Shown: in pieces, positions 19,930-31,030 of the stretch
Numbering within the stretch: the stretch's first letter is position 1
Layout of the letters: the number at the start of each line of letters is the position of its first letter
Assembly (NCBI RefSeq): GCF_000384235.1
Contig: NZ_KB913033.1
Location: forward strand, 1,867,164 to 1,931,163
Direction of reading: 5' to 3'
Source of the DNA: Hydrogenovibrio halophilus DSM 15072
GTDB taxonomy: Bacteria > Pseudomonadota > Gammaproteobacteria > Thiomicrospirales > Thiomicrospiraceae
DNA length: 64,000 bases
Notes under the pieces: model-generated
The model's database searches: none
Seen by the model: only the letters and a program-made list of their open reading frames with translations
What the model was told of the DNA's origin: nothing
Translations under genes and position numbers: made by a program

Positions 19930-21288
19930 ATGGCATCAGATAAAAAATATTTCGGTACCGACGGCATTCGGGACAAGGTCGGCCAAGGGCTGATCCGACC
20001 TGATCAGATTTTGAAGCTTGGCTGGGCACTGGGACAGGTGTTGCAGGGTGCCGATAAGACAGAGCGCCCCAGCGTCATGATTGGAAAAGACACGCGAGTG
20101 TCGGGTTATCTGTTTGAATCCGCGCTGGAAGCGGGATTGATCGCTGCGGGCGTGGATGTGCTGCTTCTGGGGCCAATGCCGACGCCAGCAATTGCGTATC
20201 TGACGGAAACCTTTCACGCCAGTGCCGGAATTGTGATCAGCGCTTCGCACAATCCCCATCACGACAATGGGATCAAGTTTTTCAACCACGCGGGTCAGAA
20301 AATTTCCGATGAAATGGAACTGGCCATTGAGCAGGCATTTGATCGGCCCATGGTGATGGTGGACTCGGAAGCGTTGGGTCGGGCCAGGCGCGTCGATGAC
20401 GCACCGGGACGCTACATTGAGTTCTGCAAGAGCACCTATCGGGCACCGAAAAAGCTGGATGGGCTGAAGCTGGTACTCGATTGCGCCAATGGGGCCACCT
20501 ATCATATTGCTCCGAACGTGTTTCGCGAGTTGGGTGCCCAGGTTGTGGCCATTGGCGATCAACCGGATGGCATCAATATTAACCAGGCCTGCGGGGCAAC
20601 CGATCTGGCGCGTTTACAGACGTGTGTGCTGGAAAGCAAAGCCGACCTGGGGATTGCGTTTGACGGCGATGGCGATCGGGTGATGATGGTCGATGATGCG
20701 GGCCAGGTGGTGGATGGAGATGAGTTGCTCTATGTGCTGGCCAGCTATTCCGAGACAGAAGTTGAGGGCGTCGTTGGAACGGTGATGAGCAATCTGGGTC
20801 TGGAGAAGGCGTTGACTGACCGCGGAATTGCGTTTCACCGGGCCCAGGTCGGGGATCGGTATGTGATGCGGGCACTGAACGATCGTGGCTGGTTGTTCGG
20901 GGCCGAGAATTCCGGCCATGTGCTGTGTTTGAATCGAATCGGCACGGGTGACGGCATTGTGGCCGCGCTTCAGGTCCTGTCTGTGGTGGTTCAGATGGGG
21001 CAGACCCTGGCCAGATTGAAAGCCGGGATGAAAAAATACCCGCAGCTGATGGAGAATGTTCGTCTGAATGCGTCAAGCCCGGATTTGAAACAGCGAGTGA
21101 AGGACAATGAGGCGTTGAACGCCGCCATGGAGCAGGCTCAGCAGGCCCTGGGTTCGCGTGGTCGGATTCTGATTCGGCCTTCCGGTACGGAGCCATTGAT
21201 CCGGGTGATGGTGGAAGGTGACGACGTGGAATGGATTGAACCACAGCTGAAAAGCCTTGCCGAAGTGGTCAGAACTGAATTTAGCTAA
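19930..21288 (+). CDS. glmM: Phosphoglucosamine mutase
   Basis: Interconverts glucosamine-6-phosphate and glucosamine-1-phosphate for UDP-GlcNAc, peptidoglycan and lipopolysaccharide. At 452 aa it has the four-domain phosphohexomutase layout: the phosphoserine loop ISASHNPHHDNGIKF (active Ser106), the metal loop DGDGDRVMMVD, the sugar loop GAENSGHVL and the phosphate-binding RPSGTEPLIRVM. ATG 19930 is 29 bases after folP, consistent with a folP-glmM transcript. Confidence 0.96.
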   Translation: MASDKKYFGTDGIRDKVGQGLIRPDQILKLGWALGQVLQGADKTERPSVMIGKDTRVSGYLFESALEAGLIAAGVDVLLLGPMPTPAIAYLTETFHASAGIVISASHNPHHDNGIKFFNHAGQKISDEMELAIEQAFDRPMVMVDSEALGRARRVDDAPGRYIEFCKSTYRAPKKLDGLKLVLDCANGATYHIAPNVFRELGAQVVAIGDQPDGININQACGATDLARLQTCVLESKADLGIAFDGDGDRVMMVDDAGQVVDGDELLYVLASYSETEVEGVVGTVMSNLGLEKALTDRGIAFHRAQVGDRYVMRALNDRGWLFGAENSGHVLCLNRIGTGDGIVAALQVLSVVVQMGQTLARLKAGMKKYPQLMENVRLNASSPDLKQRVKDNEALNAAMEQAQQALGSRGRILIRPSGTEPLIRVMVEGDDVEWIEPQLKSLAEVVRTEFS

Positions 21289-21299
21289 AATTGTCAAGA

Positions 21300-21328
21300 T
21301 TGTAATTTGAAAAATTAGCCGCTAATAT
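21300..21328 (+). promoter_or_regulatory. Candidate promoter for tpiA-secG
   Basis: TTGTAA (21300-21305), 17-base spacer, TAATAT (21323-21328), just after the glmM stop and about 30 bases before tpiA. Both hexamers match the sigma-70 consensus at four of six positions. Confidence 0.35.
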
Positions 21329-21358
21329 AGCGTGAATTTTGCGTTGGAGACGATCGGA

Positions 21359-22126
21359 ATGAGACAAAAGTTTGTAGCAGGTAACTGGAAGATGCATGGT
21401 TCCAAGGCCAGTGTGGAAGCGCTTATGGCCGGGTTGATCAAGCAGGCTGATCAGGCGGGTGCTGCGAAAATCGCTGTCTGTCCACCGTCTTTGTACATTG
21501 ACCAGGTGGTTACGGCGTTGCGCAATGCCGGCTGTGAAAACATTGCCGTGGGCGCACAGAATATGACAACCGAACCCGATTCGGGTGCGTTCACGGGTGA
21601 AGTTTCGGCCCGAATGCTCAAGGATGTCGGGTGTGAATTCGTGATTCTGGGGCATTCCGAACGACGTGCGATGTTTGCTGAAACCAATGAAGTGGTGGCA
21701 GAGAAGGTCAAAACGGCGTTGGAAAATGATTTGACTCCCATCCTGTGTATCGGTGAAACATTGGCCGAGCGCGAAGCCGGAAAGCTGGAAGCGGTGATCA
21801 GTGAGCAGGTGGAAGCCGTTTTGTCTGTGGTCGGGATTGACGCTTTCGCGAAGATTGTGATCGCTTACGAACCGGTCTGGGCGATTGGTACCGGAAAAAC
21901 GGCCAGTGCGGATCAGGCGCAGGAAGTGCATGCCTTTATCCGAGGCCAGCTGGCCAAGTCGAACCCGCAGGTCGCCGAGAAAGTGGTGATTCAGTACGGT
22001 GGCAGCATGAAACCGGTCAATGCCCAGGAATTGATGGCGCAGCCGGACATCGATGGCGGATTGATTGGCGGCGCCTCGTTGAAAGCAGAGGATTTTATCG
22101 CCATTTGTCAGGCAGCCGGAGCGTAG
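21359..22126 (+). CDS. tpiA: Triosephosphate isomerase
   Basis: Interconverts dihydroxyacetone phosphate and glyceraldehyde-3-phosphate. A 255-aa TIM barrel with the substrate Lys in AGNWKMHG, the electrophilic His in LGHSERR, the catalytic Glu in [11 protein letters not shown] (followed by the mobile loop) and the phosphate site YGGSMKP. ATG 21359 is preceded by GGAGA at 8 bases; the frame also runs upstream but adds no conserved residues. The tpiA-secG-tRNA-Leu-nuo order is typical of several gammaproteobacterial lineages. Confidence 0.97.
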   Translation: MRQKFVAGNWKMHGSKASVEALMAGLIKQADQAGAAKIAVCPPSLYIDQVVTALRNAGCENIAVGAQNMTTEPDSGAFTGEVSARMLKDVGCEFVILGHSERRAMFAETNEVVAEKVKTALENDLTPILCIGETLAEREAGKLEAVISEQVEAVLSVVGIDAFAKIVIAYEPVWAIGTGKTASADQAQEVHAFIRGQLAKSNPQVAEKVVIQYGGSMKPVNAQELMAQPDIDGGLIGGASLKAEDFIAICQAAGA

Positions 22127-22128
22127 CC

Positions 22129-22446
22129 ATGTTTAATATTGTTTTAGCGATTCATTTGTTTATTGCCTTTATCTTGATTGTGCTGGTGTTGTTGCAGCAC
22201 GGCAAGGGCGCAGATGCCGGTGCCAACTTTGGCGGCGGCTCTTCCCAGTCCGTTTTTGGCGGCGGTGGTGGCAGCAACTTTTTGTTGAAAGTGACCTCGG
22301 TGGTGGCCGTGATTTTCTTTGTGACCAGCTTGAGTCTGGCTTACATGGGCGCACAACAAGCCTCGGGGTCTGGCAGTGTGATTGACAAGACGGCCGAACC
22401 GTCTGAACCGACCAAAAATTCTGATGATCCTGTGGTTCCTAACTGA
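22129..22446 (+). CDS. secG: Preprotein translocase subunit SecG
   Basis: Small inner-membrane subunit of the SecYEG channel, 105 aa. Two membrane segments (about residues 3-24 and 51-73) flank the glycine-rich family loop around [14 protein letters not shown]. The C-terminal tail is polar. The ATG at 22129 follows the tpiA stop by 2 bases; an in-frame start inside tpiA is unlikely. Confidence 0.93.
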   Translation: MFNIVLAIHLFIAFILIVLVLLQHGKGADAGANFGGGSSQSVFGGGGGSNFLLKVTSVVAVIFFVTSLSLAYMGAQQASGSGSVIDKTAEPSEPTKNSDDPVVPN

Positions 22447-22466
22447 ATGACAGTTTCTCAAAATCA

Positions 22467-22551
22467 GCCGATGTGGTGGAATTGGTAGACACGCTATCTT
22501 GAGGGGGTAGTGGCGAAAGCTGTGCCGGTTCGAGTCCGGCCATCGGCACCA
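22467..22551 (+). tRNA. tRNA-Leu (anticodon GAG)
   Basis: An 85-base cloverleaf. The acceptor stem GCCGATG pairs with CATCGGC (22541-22547), with discriminator A and an encoded CCA end. The anticodon stem CTATC/GGTAG holds the loop TTGAGGG, giving anticodon GAG. A short variable arm (GGCGAAAGCT) as expected for class II leucine tRNA, and GGTTCGAGTCC for the T arm. Sits 20 bases after secG, so may be cut from the same transcript. Confidence 0.96.
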
Positions 22552-22559
22552 TTTTTTGT

Positions 22560-22621
22560 TTTTGATGCCTTTGTGGCGTCAAAAGCATGTCAAGCTGGCA
22601 ATGTCAGCGTATTTTTGCCAG
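22560..22621 (+). promoter_or_regulatory. Two hairpins in the tRNA-Leu to nuoA leader
   Basis: Hairpin 1: TTTTGATGCC, loop TTTGT, GGCGTCAAAA (22560-22584). Hairpin 2: CTGGCAA and TTGCCAG with a 13-base loop (22595-22621). Neither is followed by a T-run, so they look like RNA-processing or leader structures rather than terminators. Confidence 0.4.
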
Positions 22622-22662
22622 GTCAATGACCGGGTGAAATGACAAGACGAGGTTGAAGATCG

Positions 22663-23019
22663 ATGCTAGAAAATTATCTGCCGATTTTGGTGTTTGTCGT
22701 GCTTGGGATGCTGTTTGGCATCGGCCCGATTGTATTGGGTTATCTGCTCGGTCCCAGTCACCCCGATTCTGAAAAGCAATCGCCCTATGAATGTGGGTTT
22801 GAAGCCTTTGAAGATTCTCGGATGAAGTTCGACGTGCGCTTTTACCTGGTCGCGATTCTTTTTATTATCTTCGATCTGGAAATCGCCTTTTTGTTCCCGT
22901 GGGCCATTGCGCTTGAAGAAATTGGTACCTTTGGCTTGCTGGCCATGGCGGCATTTCTGGCTTTGCTGGTCGTCGGCTTTATTTACGAATGGAGAAAGGG
23001 AGCGCTGGAGTGGGAGTAG
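22663..23019 (+). CDS. nuoA: NADH-quinone oxidoreductase subunit A
   Basis: Small membrane subunit of respiratory complex I at the junction of the peripheral and membrane arms. The 118-aa protein has three membrane segments and the conserved loop [22 protein letters not shown], whose Cys is a family hallmark. First of fourteen nuo genes on the plus strand. ATG 22663 fits the short hydrophobic N-terminus. Confidence 0.96.
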   Translation: MLENYLPILVFVVLGMLFGIGPIVLGYLLGPSHPDSEKQSPYECGFEAFEDSRMKFDVRFYLVAILFIIFDLEIAFLFPWAIALEEIGTFGLLAMAAFLALLVVGFIYEWRKGALEWE

Positions 23020-23486
23020 AAGGCGTACTGAAAGAAGGGGTGGTCACCACCTCTGCAGACAAACTCATCAATTGGGCCCGGACCGGCTCCCTGTGGCCAA
23101 TGACTTTCGGGCTGGCTTGTTGTGCGGTTGAAATGATGCATGCCGGTGCGTCCCGCTACGACCTTGATCGTTTCGGTATCATTTTCCGTCCCAGTCCCAG
23201 ACAGTCGGATGTGATGATTGTGGCTGGCACACTGGTCAACAAGATGGCTCCGGCATTACGGAAAGTATACGATCAGATGGCGGAACCCAGATGGGTGATT
23301 TCCATGGGGTCCTGTGCGAATGGTGGCGGGTATTATCATTATTCCTATTCTGTGGTGCGCGGGTGTGATCGCATTGTGCCGGTCGATATCTATGTGCCCG
23401 GCTGCCCTCCGACGGCTGAAGCGCTGCTCTATGGCATCGTTCAGCTCCAGAATAAAATCAAGCGCACCAATACCATTGCGCGCTGA
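23010..23486 (+). CDS. nuoB: NADH-quinone oxidoreductase subunit B
   Basis: Carries iron-sulfur cluster N2, the last redox centre before quinone. Ligands visible in the 158-aa protein: Cys37-Cys38, Cys102 and Cys132 ([25 protein letters not shown]). The GTG at 23010 is chosen because it gives the family N-terminus [10 protein letters not shown] and has GGGAG 7 bases upstream; the ATG at 22989 would add seven unconserved residues. The start overlaps the nuoA stop by 10 bases. Confidence 0.96.
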   Translation: MGVEGVLKEGVVTTSADKLINWARTGSLWPMTFGLACCAVEMMHAGASRYDLDRFGIIFRPSPRQSDVMIVAGTLVNKMAPALRKVYDQMAEPRWVISMGSCANGGGYYHYSYSVVRGCDRIVPVDIYVPGCPPTAEALLYGIVQLQNKIKRTNTIAR

Positions 23487-23506
23487 AGCGCTTAAGGAAA
23501 CGTGAT

Positions 23507-24184
23507 ATGAAGCAGTCTGTTCTGGATCTTCAAACGCAACTGCAGCAACTTTTCCCTGAATGGGTTCGCTCGTCCAGTATTCAGTTTGATGAGTTGACGA
23601 TTGAAGTCGTACCTGAGCATGCCCACGATCTGATGCTTGCCCTGCGGGACCAGGTGGGATTCGATCAGTTGATGGACCTGTGTGGGGTGGACTATCTCTC
23701 CTACGGCCAAGCCAACTGGGAAACCACCAGCGTGACTCAGACCGGTTTTAGCCGAGGGGTGTTTGATTTTGAAGAGGCAGAAGACACGGGCGCGGCAGAC
23801 ATGCCCCGGCGTTTTGCCGTGGTCTATCACTTGCTGTCGGTGGCGAACAATCGACGTGTTCGGGTCAAGGTCTTCGCTGAAAAAACCCAGTCACCCCAGG
23901 TGGATTCGGTGGTGGATGTCTGGCGTTGTGCGGACTGGTTCGAGCGTGAGGCGTTTGATCTCTACGGGATCGTTTTCGCCGGACACCCCGACTTGCGCCG
24001 CATTCTGACCGATTATGGTTTTGTCGGGCACCCTTTGAGAAAAGATTTCCCTCTGACCGGGCATGTTGAAATGCGTTACGATCCAGAAAAAGGGCGCGTT
24101 GTTTATCAGCCTGTGACCATTGAAAACCGTGTCAATGTGCCACGTGTCATCCGCCACGAAACGGCGCAAAAACAAGGTGGGTAA
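23507..24184 (+). CDS. nuoC: NADH-quinone oxidoreductase subunit C
   Basis: Peripheral-arm 30-kDa subunit of complex I, 225 aa, not fused to NuoD as it is in E. coli. Family signature [27 protein letters not shown] is present near residues 143-170, followed by [14 protein letters not shown] 23507 is 20 bases after nuoB. Confidence 0.96.
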   Translation: MKQSVLDLQTQLQQLFPEWVRSSSIQFDELTIEVVPEHAHDLMLALRDQVGFDQLMDLCGVDYLSYGQANWETTSVTQTGFSRGVFDFEEAEDTGAADMPRRFAVVYHLLSVANNRRVRVKVFAEKTQSPQVDSVVDVWRCADWFEREAFDLYGIVFAGHPDLRRILTDYGFVGHPLRKDFPLTGHVEMRYDPEKGRVVYQPVTIENRVNVPRVIRHETAQKQGG

Positions 24185-24189
24185 ACCCT

Positions 24190-25443
24190 ATGTCCGAGAT
24201 TCGTAATTACACACTCAATTTTGGTCCACAGCATCCGTCTGCGCACGGGGTGTTACGCCTCGTTCTGGAACTGGACGGTGAGACCATCGTCCGATCCGAC
24301 CCGCATATCGGGTTGTTGCACCGTGGCACCGAAAAGCTGGCCGAATACAAGCCTTACAACCAGTCCATCGGTTACATGGACCGTCTGGACTATGTGTCGA
24401 TGATGGCCAACGAGCATGCCTACGTCATGGCCATTGAAAAAATGCTTGATCTGGACGTGCCGGAACGGGCGCAGTATATCCGGGTCATGTTCGACGAAAT
24501 CACCCGTATTCTGAACCATTTGATGTGGTTGGGTGCGCATGCCCTCGACATCGGGGCCATGACGGTGTTCTTGTACGCATTCCGTGAAAGGGAAGATCTG
24601 ATGGACTGCTATGAGGCGGTCTCAGGGGCCCGCATGCATGCGACTTATTATCGTCCTGGCGGGGTGTATCGGGATTTGCCTGACACCATGGCCAAGTATG
24701 ACGAGTCTCCCTGGCGTCAGGGGAAAAGACTGGATGAGCTCAATGAAACGCGTGAAGGCTCTTTGCTGGACTTTATCGAGGCGTTTACCGAACGTTTTCC
24801 AGGCCTGGTCGATGAATACGAAACACTGCTGACCGACAATCGGATATGGAAACAGCGAACCGTGGATATTGGCATTGTGTCGCCGGAGCGTGCCCTGCAG
24901 CTTGGCTTTACCGGTCCGATGCTGCGTGGTTCCGGGATTGCCTGGGATCTTCGCAAAAAACAGCCGTACGAAGTGTACGACCGAATGGAATTCGATGTGC
25001 CGGTTGGCAAGACCGGCGACTGTTACGATCGTTATCTGGTGCGGGTCGCAGAGATGCGTGAGTCCAACAAGATCATCAAGCAGTGTGTTGATTGGCTGAA
25101 AACACACCCAGGCCCAGTGATTTCCGATAACCACAAGGTCACACCACCGAGTCGTGAGCTGGCCAAAACCAGCATGGAAGCATTGATCCACCACTTTAAA
25201 CATTTTACGGAAGGGTTCTGTGTGCCCGAAGGCGAAGCCTACTCGGCAGTGGAACACCCCAAAGGCGAGTTTGGCATCTACATGGTTTCAGACGGTGCCA
25301 ACAAACCCTATCGTTTGAAAATTCGTGCGCCTGGCTACACCCATTTGGCAGCGCTTGATGAAATGGCAAAAGGTCACATGATCGCCGACGTCGTTGCCAT
25401 TCTTGGAACTCAGGACATTGTATTCGGGGAGGTTGATCGATGA
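24190..25443 (+). CDS. nuoD: NADH-quinone oxidoreductase subunit D
   Basis: 49-kDa subunit of complex I (417 aa), evolved from the large subunit of NiFe hydrogenases; it forms the quinone cavity with NuoB. The N-terminal [21 protein letters not shown] and the [14 protein letters not shown] stretch contain the quinone-binding His and Tyr region. The C-terminus ends in [10 protein letters not shown] as in the family. The ATGA overlap with nuoE indicates coupled translation. Confidence 0.97.
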   Translation: MSEIRNYTLNFGPQHPSAHGVLRLVLELDGETIVRSDPHIGLLHRGTEKLAEYKPYNQSIGYMDRLDYVSMMANEHAYVMAIEKMLDLDVPERAQYIRVMFDEITRILNHLMWLGAHALDIGAMTVFLYAFREREDLMDCYEAVSGARMHATYYRPGGVYRDLPDTMAKYDESPWRQGKRLDELNETREGSLLDFIEAFTERFPGLVDEYETLLTDNRIWKQRTVDIGIVSPERALQLGFTGPMLRGSGIAWDLRKKQPYEVYDRMEFDVPVGKTGDCYDRYLVRVAEMRESNKIIKQCVDWLKTHPGPVISDNHKVTPPSRELAKTSMEALIHHFKHFTEGFCVPEGEAYSAVEHPKGEFGIYMVSDGANKPYRLKIRAPGYTHLAALDEMAKGHMIADVVAILGTQDIVFGEVDR

Positions 25444-25934
25444 GTGCTGCCAGTCAAGGAATGATTCAGGGCGACGTCCAGAGCCGCATCGACAAGTGGG
25501 TGGCACGTTACCCAAGCGACCAGCCCCAGTCAGCGGTGATGGCTGCATTGCGCATTGTTCAGGAAGCCAACGGTGGCCAACTGACAACGGCGCTGATGGA
25601 CGAAGTCGCAGACTATCTGGGCATGACCCCGATTGCGGTTTACGAAGTGGCCACCTTTTATTCGATGTACGAACATCAACCGGTCGGTCGTCACAAGTTG
25701 TGCGTCTGCACCAATATTTCCTGTATGCTCCGTGGCAGTGACGAATTGCTGGACTACATGAAGCAGAAGCTGGATGTGGAAGTCGGACAAGTGACGGCGG
25801 ACGGCAAGTTTTCCATCAAAACCGTTGAGTGCCTTGGTGCCTGCGGTGGTGCACCCATGATGATGCTAGGCAAAGACTACTACGAGAATCTGGACGAAAA
25901 ACGCGTCGACGAAATCCTGGATGGTTTGGAGTAA
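25440..25934 (+). CDS. nuoE: NADH-quinone oxidoreductase subunit E
   Basis: 24-kDa subunit of the NADH dehydrogenase module with a thioredoxin-like domain and [2Fe-2S] cluster N1a. The four Cys ligands are in CTNISC and CLGACGGAP. The length of 164 aa is typical. Starts in the nuoD stop (ATGA). Confidence 0.96.
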   Translation: MSAASQGMIQGDVQSRIDKWVARYPSDQPQSAVMAALRIVQEANGGQLTTALMDEVADYLGMTPIAVYEVATFYSMYEHQPVGRHKLCVCTNISCMLRGSDELLDYMKQKLDVEVGQVTADGKFSIKTVECLGACGGAPMMMLGKDYYENLDEKRVDEILDGLE

Positions 25935-25937
25935 AAC

Positions 25938-27218
25938 ATGTTGCCATTAAATGAATGCTGTTATCGCCTCAACCATCTCGATACCCCGTGGGATATTGAG
26001 ACTTACATCGAAAACGGTGGTTACCAGATCTGGAAACAGGTTTTGGCGGGAGAGTTGTCACCACAGGAAATCATCGATGAAATCAAAACGTCCAATATCC
26101 GCGGGCGTGGCGGTGCCGGTTTTCCTACCGGTCTGAAGTGGAGCTTCATGAACCGGGCAGCGCCCGGACCCAAATACATCCTGTGTAATTCCGATGAAGG
26201 CGAGCCGGGCACTTTCAAGGACCGTGACATTCTTCGCTACAACCCGCATCAGTTGGTCGAAGGGATGATGATTGCCGGCTACACGATCGGTGCCACAGCG
26301 GGGTACAACTATATCCGAGGCGAATTCTGGGAGCCGTACAAACGCTTTCATAATGCGATCGAGCAAGCACGCGAGGCAGGCCTGCTGGGCGAAAACATTC
26401 TGGGCTCGGGGTACGATTTTGAGCTGCATGCACATTTGGGAGCAGGGGCTTATATCTGCGGTGAAGAGACCGCGTTGATTGAGTCTCTGGAAGGAAAGAA
26501 GGGGCAGCCCCGTTTTAAACCCCCGTTTCCAGCCAGTTACGGTGCCTGGGGCAAGCCCACCACGGTCAACAATACCGAAACCCTGGCCTCAATCCCGGTG
26601 ATTCTGGCGAAAGGCGGTGAATGGTTCCGTGATCTGGGGGTGGAAAACGCTGGTGGTACCAAGTGTTATGCGGTTTCCGGCCATGTTGAAAAACCCGGAA
26701 ACTTCGAAGTGCGCATGGGGACGCCATTCAAGGATCTTTTGGAGGCCGCTGGTGGCATCTGGAAAGGGCGGGAACTCAAAGCCGTGATTCCAGGTGGTGC
26801 TTCCACGGCGGTTTTGCCAGGAGAGAAGGCATTGGCCATGAACATGGATTACGATTCCATTGCCAAATCCGGTTCCTTCCTGGGAGCGGGATCGGTCATT
26901 ATCATGGACGATCACACCGATATGGTGAAAGCCTGTGAGCGTCTCTCATGGTTTTACCATGAAGAATCTTGTGGACAATGCACCCCTTGTCGCGAAGGGA
27001 CAGGCTGGATGTACCGTGTGATTCATCGGATCCGCCAGGGCAAGGGCCGTCCGGAAGACATTGAATTGCTCCGAAATGTGGGCGGAAAAATCATGGGCAA
27101 AGTGATCTGTGGCCTGGGTGATGCGGCCGCGACGCCAGTGAGCAGTTTCCTTGAACACTTCGAACACGAGTTCAGACATTACATAGACCACGGTTGCAGT
27201 ATTTTTGATCGTCAATAA
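25938..27218 (+). CDS. nuoF: NADH-quinone oxidoreductase subunit F
   Basis: 51-kDa subunit (426 aa) that binds NADH, FMN and cluster N3. NADH/FMN site: [16 protein letters not shown] and [13 protein letters not shown]; glycine-rich [19 protein letters not shown]. Cluster N3 ligands: [12 protein letters not shown] and a later Cys in ICGLGDAA. Starts 3 bases after nuoE. Confidence 0.97.
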   Translation: MLPLNECCYRLNHLDTPWDIETYIENGGYQIWKQVLAGELSPQEIIDEIKTSNIRGRGGAGFPTGLKWSFMNRAAPGPKYILCNSDEGEPGTFKDRDILRYNPHQLVEGMMIAGYTIGATAGYNYIRGEFWEPYKRFHNAIEQAREAGLLGENILGSGYDFELHAHLGAGAYICGEETALIESLEGKKGQPRFKPPFPASYGAWGKPTTVNNTETLASIPVILAKGGEWFRDLGVENAGGTKCYAVSGHVEKPGNFEVRMGTPFKDLLEAAGGIWKGRELKAVIPGGASTAVLPGEKALAMNMDYDSIAKSGSFLGAGSVIIMDDHTDMVKACERLSWFYHEESCGQCTPCREGTGWMYRVIHRIRQGKGRPEDIELLRNVGGKIMGKVICGLGDAAATPVSSFLEHFEHEFRHYIDHGCSIFDRQ

Positions 27219-27263
27219 GCCGGACGGTTCAGGCATCGACAGGCATTGAATTAGGTAGTAGTT

Positions 27264-29381
27264 ATGGTGAAGATTGAAATTAACGGACAAGTGGTTGAGG
27301 CAAAAGAAGGCTCAATGCTGATTGATGTGGCCGATCAGGCCAACATCGCCATTCCGCGCTTTTGTTACCACAAAAAACTTTCCATCGCCGCGAATTGCCG
27401 TATGTGCCTGGTAGAAGTGGAAGGTGCCCCCAAGGCGATGCCGGCTTGCGCCACGCCGGTGACAGACGGTATGAAAGTCCTCACTCAGTCGCAGAAGGCC
27501 AAGGGCGCACAAAAAAATGTGATGGAGTTTTTGCTGATCAACCATCCTCTGGATTGCCCGATCTGTGACCAGGGTGGGGAGTGTGAGCTTCAGGATGTGG
27601 CACTGGAATATGGGGACGATGTGTCCCACTTCAATGAAGGCAAACGCGTTGTCGCAGACAAAGACATCGGCTCTCTGATTCAGACCGATATGACCCGTTG
27701 CATTCACTGCACCCGTTGTGTGCGTTTTGGTCAGGAAGTGGCTGGCATGATGGAACTGGGAGCGACCGGACGCAGTGAATGGATGGAAATCGGCACCTAC
27801 ATTGAAAAGTCCGTGAGTTCGGAAATGTCGGGCAATATGATTGACTTGTGCCCGGTCGGGGCTTTGACCTCGAAACCTTTCCGTTACTCTGCCCGGCCTT
27901 GGGAACTGCAGTCTCACCCAACAATTGCGCCGCACGACAGCATTGGTTCCAATATTGTGATCCATGCCAAAGGCAATGAGGTGAAGCGCGTGGTGCCGGC
28001 CGAAAACGAATCAGTGAACGAAGTCTGGATTTCGGATCGTGACCGTTTTTCTTACGAAGCCATCCACAGCGAAGACCGTTTGCAAACGCCGATGATCAAA
28101 AACAAAGGGCAATGGCAGGACGTTGACTGGGAAACCGCCCTGGCGTTTGTCGCAGACAAATTGAAAGCCTATGCCGAAACCTTCCCGGATCAGGTTGGCG
28201 TACTGGCCGCACCCAATGCCACACTGGAAGAATTGCATCTGCTGCAGAAAATGGCCAGAGGTCTGGGAATTGAAAACCTGGATCACCGTTTGCGCCAAAG
28301 CGATTTCCGGCTGGATGCGGTTCAACCGCATTCCGAAAAAGCCGTTCAGCCGCATTTGAATCTGAGTTTTGATGGTCTGGAGAACCAGGATCTGGTCTTG
28401 CTTGTTGGAAGTTGGCTGCGCAAAGAAATTCCATTGCTCAATCACCGGCTTCGAAAGGCCGGGCAAAAAGGCGCTGGCATTTGGGCCATTAACCCGGAAA
28501 CCTTTGACTTTAACTATGACATGACCCAGATCGCCTCCGATCAGTGGTTGCTGAAGCTGGCAGGCCTGGTCAAAACGGTGGCTGAAAAAACCGGCCATCA
28601 ATCGGATTTGCCGCAATGGGTGGCTCAAAGCGAGGTGGACACGGAGGTCGAAACTCTGGCCCAGCAGATGATTGAGGCGGAAAACGTGTCCGTTATGCTG
28701 GGTCAGATCGCCCAAACCGATGCCCATTACACGGAATTGGTCCAGTTGAGTGCCTGTCTGGAGGCATGGACGGGCGCCAATCTGAGTATTGTGCCATTGT
28801 CAGCCAATACTGTGGGCGCGCAACAGGTCGGTTTTCTGCCTCTCAAAGGCAAGAATGCCGAGCAGATGCTTTCTTCTCGCACCCGTATGTACCTGAATTT
28901 TGGGCTGGAACCGGAAAAGGATCTGGCCGATGGTCAGCTGGCACTGAATGCGATGAGACAGGCCGAATTTGTGGTCAATATGACCGCGTTCGATTCCGAA
29001 ACCCAGCGCGATTACGCGGATGTCCTGCTGCCCATTAGCACCTTTGCCGAGACGGCTGGCAGTTTCGTCAATGCCATGGGGCGTTTGCAGAGCTTTAAAA
29101 TGGCCATTGAGCCGGTGAATGATGCCAAGCCCGGCTGGAAGGTGTTTCGGGTTCTTGGCAATCTGCTGGGTCTTGACGGATTTGATCAGACCAATGCCGC
29201 TCAAGTTCGAAGCGACATCGCATTGACGCCTTTGTCTCCGGATTTTCAATCCCTGGAAGCAGCCAAAGCGCCTGAACAATCAGCCATTGTGACCACAGAA
29301 CAGATCAATATTTATGCGGTCGATGCGATGGTCAGACGATCGCCATCGCTTCAGGCGACACCGGATGCCAAATCAGCGTGA
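27264..29381 (+). CDS. nuoG: NADH-quinone oxidoreductase subunit G
   Basis: 75-kDa subunit, 705 aa. N-terminal ferredoxin-like [2Fe-2S] domain with Cys in RFCYHKKLSIAANCRMC and PACATPV, then the HPLDCPICDQGGECELQD segment, then [4Fe-4S] ligands in CIHCTRCVRF and CPVGALTSKPF. The remainder is a molybdopterin-oxidoreductase-like domain without cofactor, which is divergent and on the short side for the family. The spacing to nuoF is 45 bases. Confidence 0.96.
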   Translation: MVKIEINGQVVEAKEGSMLIDVADQANIAIPRFCYHKKLSIAANCRMCLVEVEGAPKAMPACATPVTDGMKVLTQSQKAKGAQKNVMEFLLINHPLDCPICDQGGECELQDVALEYGDDVSHFNEGKRVVADKDIGSLIQTDMTRCIHCTRCVRFGQEVAGMMELGATGRSEWMEIGTYIEKSVSSEMSGNMIDLCPVGALTSKPFRYSARPWELQSHPTIAPHDSIGSNIVIHAKGNEVKRVVPAENESVNEVWISDRDRFSYEAIHSEDRLQTPMIKNKGQWQDVDWETALAFVADKLKAYAETFPDQVGVLAAPNATLEELHLLQKMARGLGIENLDHRLRQSDFRLDAVQPHSEKAVQPHLNLSFDGLENQDLVLLVGSWLRKEIPLLNHRLRKAGQKGAGIWAINPETFDFNYDMTQIASDQWLLKLAGLVKTVAEKTGHQSDLPQWVAQSEVDTEVETLAQQMIEAENVSVMLGQIAQTDAHYTELVQLSACLEAWTGANLSIVPLSANTVGAQQVGFLPLKGKNAEQMLSSRTRMYLNFGLEPEKDLADGQLALNAMRQAEFVVNMTAFDSETQRDYADVLLPISTFAETAGSFVNAMGRLQSFKMAIEPVNDAKPGWKVFRVLGNLLGLDGFDQTNAAQVRSDIALTPLSPDFQSLEAAKAPEQSAIVTTEQINIYAVDAMVRRSPSLQATPDAKSA

Positions 29382-29417
29382 TGCTGGCAAACGGGTAATT
29401 AAGCAGAGGAATTAAGT

Positions 29418-30482
29418 ATGTTCGATTCGTTACAGGCCTGGCTTTCAACGTTTCTGTTTGACTGGTTGGCGGTTCTCATCACCTTGCTGATACAGGCAGT
29501 GGTCGTTATTTTGCCAGTGATGCTGGCGGTTGCCTGGTTGACGTTTGCCGAGCGAAAAGTCATCGGTTACATGCAGTTACGGATGGGGCCGAACCGGGTG
29601 GGGCCCAAAGGCTGGCTTCAGCCGATTGCTGACGCGCTGAAACTGATGTTCAAGGAAATCGTTCGACCCACCGAATCGAACTTCTATCTGTTTGTGGTCG
29701 CACCCGTTCTGACCATCGCGCCTGCTGTGGCCGCGTGGGCGGTGATTCCGTTTGATGCAAACGGTGTGGTCGTTGCCGACATCAATGCCGGTGTGCTTTA
29801 TGTGTTGGCGGTAACGTCCGTCATTGTGTATGGTGTGATCATCTCCGGCTGGGCGTCCAATTCCAAATACGCGTTTCTGGGCGCGATGCGGGCGTCAGCC
29901 CAGAAAATCTCCTATGAAATTGCCATGGGGTTTGCCCTGGTGACCGTTCTGATGGTGGCCGGCAGCATGAACCTGACTGAGATTGTCGAGGGGCAGCAAG
30001 GCAGCATTGTCCACTGGTACTGGGTGCCTCTGTTGCCGATGTTTGCCGTATTTTTCATTTCAGGCCTGGCGGAAACCAACCGTGCGCCGTTTGATGTGGC
30101 CGAAGGCGAGTCAGAGATCGTGGCCGGTTTCCATGTGGAATATTCCGGTATGGCGTTTGCCGTGTTTTTCCTGGCCGAATACGCCATGATGATCCTGATC
30201 TCCTTTATGACCGCGGTGATGTTTCTGGGTGGCTGGTTGTCGCCGTTTGAAGGGATTCCCGGTTTGGAAGCGGTATTTGCCTGGGTGCCCGGTTTCATCT
30301 GGCTGTTTGTCAAAGTGGCCATTCTGCTGTTTCTGTTTTTATGGTTCCGGGCGACGTTTCCCCGTTATCGATACGACCAGATCATGCGTCTGGGCTGGAA
30401 GGTTCTGATCCCTGTGACCATCGTGTGGGTGTTTGTGGTCGGTGTGATGGAATATGTCCAGCTTGGGCCTTGGTTTGATTAA
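29418..30482 (+). CDS. nuoH: NADH-quinone oxidoreductase subunit H
   Basis: Membrane subunit next to the quinone site, 354 aa with about eight membrane segments. Family signatures: [22 protein letters not shown] near residues 46-67 and the acidic loop [23 protein letters not shown], with the conserved Glu/Asp residues of the proton pathway. Confidence 0.97.
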   Translation: MFDSLQAWLSTFLFDWLAVLITLLIQAVVVILPVMLAVAWLTFAERKVIGYMQLRMGPNRVGPKGWLQPIADALKLMFKEIVRPTESNFYLFVVAPVLTIAPAVAAWAVIPFDANGVVVADINAGVLYVLAVTSVIVYGVIISGWASNSKYAFLGAMRASAQKISYEIAMGFALVTVLMVAGSMNLTEIVEGQQGSIVHWYWVPLLPMFAVFFISGLAETNRAPFDVAEGESEIVAGFHVEYSGMAFAVFFLAEYAMMILISFMTAVMFLGGWLSPFEGIPGLEAVFAWVPGFIWLFVKVAILLFLFLWFRATFPRYRYDQIMRLGWKVLIPVTIVWVFVVGVMEYVQLGPWFD

Positions 30483-30494
30483 GTGGGGTTGAGC

Positions 30495-30986
30495 ATGATT
30501 GCATTTTTAAAACATCAGGTTAAAAGCTTTGGCTTTACCGAACTGTTCAAAGGTCTCGCGGTTACCGGGAAGTATCTGTTCAAGTCAAAGATCACGGTTC
30601 GCTACCCGGAAGAAAAGACGCCTTTGTCACCGCGCTTTCGTGGCAAACATGCGCTTAGACGTTATGAAAACGGGGAAGAGCGCTGCATTGCCTGCAAATT
30701 GTGTGAAGTCGTCTGTCCGGCCAATGCGATCACGATTGAGTCCGAAGAACGCAAGGACGGCACCAGACGGACCACCCAGTATGACATTGACATGTTCAAA
30801 TGCATTTATTGCGGTTTCTGTGAAGAAGCCTGTCCGGTCGATGCCATTGTCGAAACTCGCGTGTTTGAGTACGAATTTCATGAAAGAGGCTCTCACATTA
30901 TGACCAAGGAAGATCTCCTAGCATTTGGTGATGAGCATGAGACGCAGATTGCCGCGGATCGTGCGGCCGATGCAAAATATCGCTGA
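30495..30986 (+). CDS. nuoI: NADH-quinone oxidoreductase subunit I
   Basis: Bears the two [4Fe-4S] clusters N6a and N6b. The two ferredoxin motifs [12 protein letters not shown] and [12 protein letters not shown] are complete in the 163-aa protein. ATG 30495 is chosen (GGGG 6 bases upstream); a GTG 12 bases upstream in the same frame overlaps the end of nuoH and is less likely. Confidence 0.96.
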   Translation: MIAFLKHQVKSFGFTELFKGLAVTGKYLFKSKITVRYPEEKTPLSPRFRGKHALRRYENGEERCIACKLCEVVCPANAITIESEERKDGTRRTTQYDIDMFKCIYCGFCEEACPVDAIVETRVFEYEFHERGSHIMTKEDLLAFGDEHETQIAADRAADAKYR

Positions 30987-31030
30987 TCATTGATTCCGTT
31001 GAGACCGAATAACGCAAGAGTAGGTTACCC

